From Mustela lutreola (Eukaryota > Chordata > Mammalia > Carnivora > Mustelidae), in assembly GCF_030435805.1 (NCBI RefSeq), contig NC_081295.1, forward strand, positions 158,257,001 through 158,321,000: a stretch of DNA of 64,000 nucleotides, read 5' to 3'. How positions within the stretch are numbered: position 1 is the stretch's first letter; each line of letters opens with the position of its first letter. Below the pieces are notes generated by a model. That model did no database searches. It was not told where the DNA came from and saw only the letters and a program-made list of their open reading frames with translations. Below are positions 56,816 through 64,000 of this stretch, piece after piece. The position numbers were made by a program, and so were the translations under genes.

Positions 56816-57321
56816 AAAAAGCAACAGTGTCTCCATAATTGAATTGATAAACTTAGAAGGCTTGCAGTTGTTCTGAAGGATGGGGTGCCCAACAGGGAAT
56901 GCACAGCTTAGCCCAGCTGCCCACTGAGACATGAGCTACCGTGACAGAGACCAGTGAAAAATACTTCTCAAGTGACATAATGATACAACGTGCACAGATG
57001 TGGGGTTGCAGTACTATTTTATAATGAATAGTTTGAACTAATTGGTTTATATTTTAATTTGTATTATTACATATTTTATTACTTAGTTAAATTAGTATTT
57101 TAGAGTACAGTGTAGAACTACTTTCACTACATTTTCACAAACATAGTGTGCTTAGTGGTGCATATAGCCAAGCATCATTGTTGCCTAACATGACTGTATC
57201 AAATGCAGCACATGAATATCTCACATAAAACTTGGGGAAATAGGACACAAGAGTGAATTATTAGAGAAAACCCTAATCAACCTACTGTAGTTTTAAATAC
57301 TTTCCATTTATTTCCTAGCCA
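56816..57321. other. Unique 3' flank of the third OR gene
   Basis: No repeat recognised. A minus-strand AATAAA (plus catttatttcc, near 57306-57312) lies about 10 bases beyond the OR stop codon. Another candidate lies near 57070. Confidence 0.45.
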
Positions 57322-58251
57322 TCACTTGGAAGTGAATACGCCCCTCACTAGGTTGGCTAATGCCCCCTTTACATCCTTATTCCTCAGGGTGTAGATAAAA
57401 GGGTTCAGTGCAGGTGTCACCACTCCATAGAAGAGTGCCATGAACTTGGGCTGGTCCTTTGAGATGGAAGAGGGGGGCTGAAGGTACATGCTAATGGCTG
57501 GACCATAAAACAAGAAAACTACAATGAGGTGGGAGGAACATGTCCCAAAGGCCTTCCTCCTTCCCTCAGAAGACTTAACTTTAAATACAGCATGTCCAAT
57601 ACAAGCATAGGAAGCAAGAATTAAGCACAGAGGAACAGCTAACATAAAAATACACACCACAGAGAGCGTGAGCTCATTAGCAGCCTTTTCTCCACAGGCA
57701 GCCTTTATCAGAACAGGAATCTCACACACCAAGTGATCCAATTTATTGAGGCCACACAGTGGTAACTGTAAGGTAGCAGTGGCCTCTGAGACAGCATAGG
57801 TGATTCCAGTCAGCCACACAGAGGATACCAACAGGATACAGACACGTGGGTTCATGATGAGGGTGTAGTGCAAAGGCTTGCAGATAGCCACATAGCGATC
57901 AAAAGACATGATAGCCAAAATCAGACATTCTGTGCCCCCCATTAAGTGAAAGAAATAAAGCTGAGCCGCACAGCCAATATAGCTGATTGTCTTCCTAGCA
58001 CTTCCCAGGTTAAAAAGCATCTGAGGGACAATGCTTGTGATGTAGCACATGTCTAGGAAGGAGAGGTTTGTGAGGAAGAAATACATGGGGCTGTGCAGAC
58101 GGGCATCTAACCTAGACACTAGAATAATGGCTACATTTCCAACCATGGCCATGGGGTATGTTATAAGAAGAACAGCAAAGAGAGGAAGATCCATCCAAGG
58201 ACGGTCTGAGAAACCTAGTAGAATAAACTCTTCAGGATGGCTGTTGTTCAT
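57322..58251 (-). CDS. Olfactory receptor, family 2 (subfamily uncertain), intact
   Basis: This 309-residue class II odorant receptor has all key features: sequon N2-N-S, GN at 38-39, LHSPMYFFLTNLS at 52-64, C94, MSFDRYVAICKPLHY at 115-129, loop-2 cysteines in LCGLNKLDHLVCEIP and AAC, the SY-like pair ASY in TM5, KAFGTCSSHL before TM6 and [15 protein letters not shown] in TM7. It belongs to family 2 by LGFSDRPW, QMLFNL and ISMYLQPPSS, but is well separated from the two OR2J copies. I cannot fix the subfamily; OR2N, OR2B or OR2W, which neighbour OR2J in human, are candidates. The start is ATG at 58251, with G at -3, about 25 bases after a splice acceptor. No frame damage. Confidence 0.93.
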   Translation of the reverse strand: MNNSHPEEFILLGFSDRPWMDLPLFAVLLITYPMAMVGNVAIILVSRLDARLHSPMYFFLTNLSFLDMCYITSIVPQMLFNLGSARKTISYIGCAAQLYFFHLMGGTECLILAIMSFDRYVAICKPLHYTLIMNPRVCILLVSSVWLTGITYAVSEATATLQLPLCGLNKLDHLVCEIPVLIKAACGEKAANELTLSVVCIFMLAVPLCLILASYACIGHAVFKVKSSEGRRKAFGTCSSHLIVVFLFYGPAISMYLQPPSSISKDQPKFMALFYGVVTPALNPFIYTLRNKDVKGALANLVRGVFTSK

Positions 58252-58275
58252 TGCACCAGTCCTTACTTTGTTTCA

Positions 58276-58300
58276 CCTACAGCAGAGAAGTGGCAGAAAA
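58276..58300 (-). promoter_or_regulatory. Splice acceptor upstream of the third OR coding exon
   Basis: On the minus strand 'tttctgccacttctctgctg' leads into TAG, with AG at 58278-58277. The coding exon would start at 58276, 25 bases before the ATG. Confidence 0.55.
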
Positions 58301-59274
58301 GATAGGAAGAGTTAGGAGAACTGTATGTGTCATCCACTGACAGAGGATGGGCTACAGAATCTTGTGAGGGAAATAATAAAAGGAATCTGACACCAGGTGA
58401 CTTACTTTCCCTCCTGACACTACAAAACGGAGCTGGTGACTTTAGAAAAATAGCCTGACCATGCTGAAACTCAATGTATAAAAGCATGACAATGATGATC
58501 TCCTTGTGTTACAAAGAGGATTAAATGGAAAGTGGAAGCATCTTTTGTTTTAGAAACTCCCAAGTAAGGATTTTCAAACTTTGCATGCTTGCATAAAAAT
58601 CATATGAGGAGATTGTTAAAATGCAACTTATCAATTTCTGTTTCTTGGTGTCTGATAGAGTGGATGTGACATGGGGCCCCGGGGACACTGATGCAAGGTA
58701 TTCCTGAAATATTATGAGCAGTGGAATTCTTGAGGTAGCTGACTCACAAGAAGGAGAACACGAGCTGTAATACCATCGTGACAGCCTTGTCCAAACTCAA
58801 GTAGTCAGTTGAATAGTTTTATCATCTCTACGGAGAGTAAGAAGGTAGATTTTGTACAAGTCCATTTTGGTATTTTGGAAGTGAGCAAGAAATGTCAGGT
58901 TCCTGAAGTATGAACTGAGAGCTGAGCCATGACATATGTTTCCCATGCTGAAGAATTTATTTGGGGATGTGTATTTTCTTGTATAAGTACTTCCTTCAAA
59001 CTGGGCACTTGATTTTTCCATTAAAACTTAATTTACTATCTGGTAGTGATTTTCCTTTATTAAGTGGACTTTTAATTCTATTTTTATAGGAGTTTGCACA
59101 GTTATTAGTGATCCGCTTGATTGTAAATAGCTACAAATACAGCTTTTAACTCCAGAGAACTGGTGTCCGGAGGAAAGCTGATATTCCAACTCAGTCAGGA
59201 CCAGAGACTCACATACATTTTCACAAACTATTTTACATATTCCTTTTGTTTTTCTTTCTTTTCACAGTATTATT
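58301..59274. other. Unique 5' flank of the third OR gene, with a probable MER5-type fragment
   Basis: About 58562-58705 resembles MER5A/B (hAT-Charlie): 'ttttcaaactttgcatgctt', 'gattgttaaaatgcaactta', and 'ggggccccggggacactgat'. The remainder is unique; no gene. Confidence 0.5.
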
Positions 59275-59350
59275 TTTGTGTGTGTGTTAGTCACCATACA
59301 GTATATCATTAGCTTTGGTGTAGTGTTCCTTTTTTTTTTTTTTTTTTAAG
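59275..59350 (-). mobile_element. Short L1 tail fragment and T-run
   Basis: 'ttagtcaccatacagtatat' and 'cattagctttggtgtagtg' match minus-strand L1 3' ends elsewhere in the window, followed by a T-run. Confidence 0.6.
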
Positions 59351-59890
59351 ATAAGAAGCACATTGTAACAAGAAAATCAACTAGCTGAGTAGTGTTTTGG
59401 AAAGATTAACTAGAGAACCATTTTTTAAAAAAATTATACTGTTCTTTCCATTAGTGGCAAATTGTGTTTCGTTATATCTATAATTCCTTTTGCAAGATAA
59501 GATAGATCATGATTATGGCTATGATGCATCCAGTGACAAATTCTGACTTATGTCACTAGCGAGTTTGTGGTTTAAGAGTAACAAACATTATGTTTGTATG
59601 GTTACAAAGTACAGTATTCACATTCTATATTTCATTAAATCCTCAAAGCCATCTTGTGAGGTGTTACACAAAACCCATAGTTTTTGTTTGGGGGTTCTAG
59701 TCGGGGAAGTGAGCTACTCATATAGCCTTGACCAAAGAACGGTCCTGTTCTATTGGGAAAGGTCATTCTCTGAGTGCACAGTTTTGGGAGGGACACACAT
59801 GGAGTAGTGAGGGAGGAAGGGGCCACCTGCCTAGCTAGCCAGATCATCCTAATCGACCCTGGCAATCAAGAGGGTGACAGATGTCACAGA
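59351..59890. other. Unique sequence, possible MIR remnant
   Basis: 59625-59690 (atttcattaaatcctcaaag, 'ccatcttgtgaggtgtt') looks like the low-complexity end of a minus-strand MIR, but the match is short. No gene. Confidence 0.4.
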
Positions 59891-60140
59891 CAGGTACTCA
59901 TCACATGTCCTCCTTAATCCCCATCACATACTTATCCCATTCCTTTGTCCAACTCCCCTCTAATAACTATGAGCTTGTTCTCTACAGTTGAGTCTAGTTC
60001 TTGGGGGATAGGAGGCATGCATTTGTGATGAGCACCATCACAAATGGGATGGGATCTTTGAATCACCCTATGGTACACCTGAAACTAGTATTCCATTGTA
60101 TGTTAACTAACTGGAATTAGAATAAAAACTAAAAGCAAAA
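59891..60140. mobile_element. L1 3' UTR pieces joined head-to-head
   Basis: 59891-60000 is minus-strand L1 3' UTR and 60020-60140 is plus-strand L1 3' end. They are joined by gggggataggaggcatg. The same join occurs at 62460-62476. Confidence 0.65.
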
Positions 60141-62045
60141 CAAAACAAACTACTCATGACTAAAATGTGAATGTTGCTCTTTGATTACACACTATCCCTA
60201 GGTCAGAAGTGCACAAATAACAATAAAATAGTAATAGTTCTAACTAATCCTTAATAAGCCCTGTGTGCTGAAAACTCCAAGAAGGATTTTGTACACATTA
60301 CATCATTTAGGACTCCTCCCTAGAACTTATGAGAAAGGAAATTTTGGTATCCATATTTTAGGATATTGCTAATCATTCATTTAGGATGTAATTGAACATT
60401 CCATGAATGATTGCCTTCTAATAATTAGGGAGGTTCTAAAGATCAAAAAGCAATTAATTACTCAAATGAGGTAGTGAGATAATAAAACGATGATTTCAGA
60501 GTCTCAAAATTCCAAAGAAAACATCTGTAGTCTGGAGATGTTTCCTGAATGAATGTGTCTACTATACCTTATTTGACCTTGACATTACTCAAGATGTGGT
60601 ATGAGTGCACTATGTTAGGAACACAAGTTTGTCTAAGTTCTTTTTCAGGTAAAGAGTCTATGTTTTATATGGGATCTGAAGTAAAAGCATGATATGAATT
60701 AATTAGTTAAAATGAGTATTCTAAAATTATGATCTACTCACATTATTAAATAGTTGTCCACTAAAATCCTTCATGTCTACTCATTTAATATGATTATACT
60801 CACCTTTTAGATTTTTCTGTCATGGAACATAACTCCATTTTTTAAGGGGTAATTCAGATTTGAGCCTCCATGAATTCTTCCACAGTTAATTTTATCTAAC
60901 CTTAATGATTCAAGTATACTTTCAACAATTTTATTAAATTTGTATTATTTGGAATTTTGTTCATATTACTCACCTCATAGACTAGTTTTGTTTGTGATGG
61001 TGACCAGTGCAGCTCCTCCTTAAGCTCTTTAAATAGTTCTCTAGAGATACCACAGCAGTGTCTTAATCAATAAAATACACACATGATGCATATTTGAGCT
61101 TTACAATTCTATCCTAGATTTGTAAGCTTCACCATGTCATTTTCACAGGACTTCAGTCCTGTTAGTTCTTGGATCCATGACTTTGCATCTTCTACTTCCA
61201 ATGATTTTTTCATCGCTGTTTTACCGCAGACTGCACAGGGGTCCGTTTATCCATGGATGCTTAAAGTGCGTTTAATGAAGTGCCAGCCTTTATTCCTTTT
61301 GACACCTCCTTTATATCTCCAATCACATGTTCATTCCAGCTTATTTGAACCATAGATCATCTTCATCACACACTGTTGCTTTAAGTGAAAGCCTGAGAGA
61401 GATTAATTACCAAGAGTAATCTGCTTGCATTCTATTGCCACCAAACTAGTATTTTCAAAGTCTAGAAAAGTGTTCCTGAAATGAAATGCTTTCTGATATT
61501 CTTATATATATTAGGTACTGTGATGTACACACATTCCCACCCTCCCAAGAATGGGTACTTTAAAACAAGTGTCCTTTTACTCACCTTATTGTGATAAGTA
61601 TCACTCAATCGAAAGGAATTTTGAAAGAAGACATGAATTTCCAAACTTTCAGAGAATGATAGAGAAACTGTAGTACATAGATGAGTACCTAAGAATTAGC
61701 TTCATAAAAAAAAAAAAAAGAAATGTGTTTTTCATTTCTAACAATGCTGACGATAAGAAAAGAAAAAAAACCCTGGATTAGAAAGACAATAGCAGAGAAT
61801 ATCAAGAATGAATTCTGAATGTGCTATTTGTAGAATGTTGTTCAGACCCTTGGGCATTGTTTTCTAACAGGCCATTTATGTGTATCCCAGAGGAGCTAGC
61901 AGAGAAAGTTCCTTGGGAAACTTCACCATGGAAATGCTTCTTATTAATTACCTACTGAACTGAGAGTGGTAGAAAAGTTTCTTCTGCTACTAGATTTGTT
62001 TTAAAATCAACTCATTTTATTTCCCAACATACTGGACACTAATTT
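60141..62045. other. Unique AT-rich sequence
   Basis: No gene or clear repeat. An A-run lies at 61709-61721. Open frames here (61134-61355 plus, 61462-61644 minus) are short and show no domain. Confidence 0.5.
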
Positions 62046-62608
62046 TAAATAGGATGGGCATTAAGGAGGGCATGTGACCTCATGAGCATTGGGTATTATA
62101 CACAATTAATGAATCGTTGATCACTCCATGAATAAGACATAATTGGAGTAGATCTAGTTTGAACAAGTGATTTTGGGGAATTTGAGTGTGAGTTCCTTTA
62201 ATATCTTTGTTCATTTATAGAATGCCTCTCAGATTTTTTTTGAGACATGTTTGTCCACATTTTTATTTAAATTCCAGTTACTTAAAATACAGTGTAATAT
62301 TGGTTTCTGGTCTAGAATTTAGGGATTCTGCACTTATATACAAAACAAGGTACTCATCACATGTCCTCCTTAATCCCCATCACACATTTATCCCATTCCC
62401 TTGTCCAACTTCCCTCTAATAACCAGGAGTTTGTTCTTTATAGTTGAGTCTGTTTCTTGGGGGATAGGAGGCATGGGGTGACTGGGTGATGGACATTGGG
62501 GAGGGTATGTTCTATGTTGAGTGCTGTGAATTGTATAAGAGATGATTCACAGACCTGTACCCCCCAAAGCAAATAATACATTATATGTCCATAAAGAATG
62601 GAAAAAAT
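62046..62608. mobile_element. L1 3' end fragments, plus / minus / plus
   Basis: 62050-62140 is a plus-strand L1 3' end. 62250-62459 is a minus-strand L1 3' end. 62477-62608 is a plus-strand L1 3' end ('gatggacattggggagggta', 'gattcacagacctgtacccc', A-rich end). Confidence 0.7.
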
Positions 62609-62610
62609 AG

Positions 62611-63862
62611 AGGAGTCAAGATGGCGGAGAAGTAGCAGGCTGAGACTACTTCAGCTAGCCGGAGATCAGCTAGATAGCTTATCTAAAGATTGCAAACACC
62701 TGAAAATCCATCGGCAGATCGAAAAGAAGAAGAACAGCAATTCTGGAAACAGAAAAACAACCACTTTCTGAAAGGTAGGACCAGCGGAGAAGTGAATCCA
62801 AAGCGACGGGAAGATAGACCCCGGGGGGAGGGGCCAGGTCCCAGCAAGCGTCGGAGCAACCACGCAGAAAATCAGGCTTTTTAAAAGTCTGTTCCGCTGA
62901 GGGACATTGCTCCAGAGGCTACTTGGGGCAAAGCCGACACGGGGTCAGCGTGGCCTCAGGTCCTGCAGGGTCACAGAAGGATCGGGGGTGTCCGAGTGTC
63001 GCAGAGCTTGCGGGTATTGGAACGGGAAAGCCAGCTACAGAGACAGAGCCGACAGTAAGCTCACAGCTCGGTGTTACCTTGAACCAGTCCCAGGCTCGGT
63101 GAGCTCAGAGCGCAGCGGGAGGTCAGGCAGACGGGAGTAACTGGGTGCTGTTCTCTGAGGGCGCACTGAGGAGTGCGGCCCTGGGCTCTCGTCTCCTCCA
63201 GACCGGAGACCAGGAGGCCGCCATTTGTATTCCCGTCCTCCGGAACTCTACGGAAAGTGCTCAGGGAACAAAAGCTCCTGAAAGCAAACCCGAGCGGATT
63301 ACTCACCCCGGCCCCTGGTAAGGGTGCTGTAATTCCTCCTGGGGCAAAGACACTTGAGAATCACTACAACAGGCCCCTCCCCCAGAAGATCAACAAGAAA
63401 ACCAGCCGATACCAAGTTCACCTACCAAAGAGTGCGGTTTCAATACCAAGGAGAGCAGCAGAATTCCAGAGGAGGAGAAAGCAAAGCGCGGAACTCATGG
63501 CTTTTTCCCTGTGATTTTTTTTTGTCTTGAAGTTAATTTAATTTTTTTCTTTTTCATTTTTTGTTTTTTTTCTTGCTTTCGGGTAAAATTTTTTTTAACT
63601 GTTACCTTTTTCTTTTTTAACGATTTTTTACTAGTTTATCTAATATATATATTTTATCTTTTTTATATTTTTCTTAAGTGTTTTCTTTTTTAAAATTCTT
63701 TTCTTTTTTTCTTTCTTTCTTCCTTTTTGAACCTCTTTTTATCCCCTTTCTCCCCCCTCAGATTTTGGATCTCTTCTAATTTGGTAAAAGCATATTTTCC
63801 TGGGGTTGTTGCCACCCTTTTAGTATTTTACTTGCCCCTTCATATACTCTTATCTGGACAAA
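62611..63862 (+). promoter_or_regulatory. L1 5' UTR, CpG-rich promoter region
   Basis: High GC and many CpGs to about 63500, then a T-rich tract. Similar in sequence to 4786-6076 in reverse. It should hold the internal promoter by family analogy. Confidence 0.78.
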
Positions 63863-64000
63863 ATGACAAGACGGAAAAAGTCAACACAAAAAAAAGAACA
63901 AGAGGCAGTACCGAAGGCTAGGGACCTAATCAATACAGACATTGGTAATATGTCAGATCTAGAGTTCAGAATGACAATTCTCAAGGTTCTAGCCAGGCTC
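63863..64000 (+). CDS. L1 ORF1, N-terminal 46 codons (cut by window end)
   Basis: MTRRKKSTQKKEQEAVPKAR at the start, open to the last base (MTILKVLARL). It differs from the copy at 4785 (minus) at only a couple of residues. ORF1 of this family encodes the trimeric RNA-binding protein that packages L1 RNA; only the start of the basic N-terminal tail and coiled coil is in view. Confidence 0.85.
   Translation, partial: MTRRKKSTQKKEQEAVPKARDLINTDIGNMSDLEFRMTILKVLARL

Larger units (their letters stand above)
62609..64000 (+). mobile_element. Young L1, 5' end complete, 3' part outside window
   Basis: Starts aggaguc-type head (gaggagtcaagatggcggag at 62611 in DNA form). The CpG-rich 5' UTR (62611-63520) is followed by a T-rich stretch (63520-63745), then ORF1 at 63863. 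It has the same family and layout as the minus-strand copy at 1-6076, and was inserted directly after an older L1 tail. Whether it is intact cannot be judged here. Confidence 0.93.

Noticed and set aside
63173-63514. 113-codon frame in the L1 5' UTR
   Set aside because: It lacks an ATG start (begins GTG), and the matching frame in the copy at 1-6076 is shifted and stopped. A weak ORF0-like idea is not supported.
1-64000. CRISPR arrays, operons, riboswitches, phage or plasmid modules
   Set aside because: The window is vertebrate DNA; the regular repeats seen are SINEs, L1s and simple repeats.

Overview
The window is mammalian genomic DNA, almost certainly from a caniform carnivore and most likely a mustelid (ferret, mink, stoat or badger type). 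The evidence is the tRNA-Lys-derived Can-SINEs. Their 5' head, their internal CT-rich segment and their AAATAAA-type tails match, from memory, the mustelid form rather than the dog or cat form. Many carnivore-lineage L1 copies of several ages support this. Nothing prokaryotic is present.

Only three intact protein-coding genes can be supported. All are single-exon class II olfactory receptors of family 2 on the minus strand: two OR2J paralogs (17066-18007 and 38234-39172) and a third family-2 receptor (57322-58251). Each has a good splice acceptor shortly upstream of its start codon, as expected for OR genes with non-coding 5' exons. In human, OR2J lies in the OR cluster of the extended MHC class I region, so this window is probably the carnivore counterpart. 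The rest is retroelement debris plus a DNAJA1 retrocopy split by a solo LTR.

Layout. 1-6076: L1, minus strand, nearly full length, cut by the window edge. 6077-9344: plus-strand L1 mosaic with nested L1 tails, a solo ERV1-type LTR (7683-8130) and a young SINE. 9345-14040: older L1 pieces. 14041-25730: OR2J copy A with its flank, including MIR, Tigger/MER2-like, SINEs and the DNAJA1 retrocopy with a second LTR. 25731-34944: deeply nested L1 block, with L1s inside L1s inside L1s. 34945-37486: L1 tails and a perfect 97-bp tandem duplication. 37487-42740: OR2J copy B with its flank, paralogous to the flank of copy A. 42741-52160: degenerate telomere-like sequence, MIR, L1 tails, an inverted-5' L1 and an ancient L1M. 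52161-56815: a young L1 nested in an older L1. 56816-62608: the third OR gene with mostly unique flanks. 62609-64000: 5' end of another young L1, plus strand, running off the edge.

The main biological signal is the OR2J pair. The flanks are clearly paralogous but strongly diverged and carry different insertions. The coding regions are almost identical, with one 385-bp tract showing no mismatch. That pattern fits gene conversion after an old tandem duplication. Secondary signals are repeated use of the same target site by successive retroelements, an L1 tail with a probable 3' transduction, a premature stop shared by two young L1 copies, and an indel that moved the OR2J start codon and left an overlapping upstream ORF.
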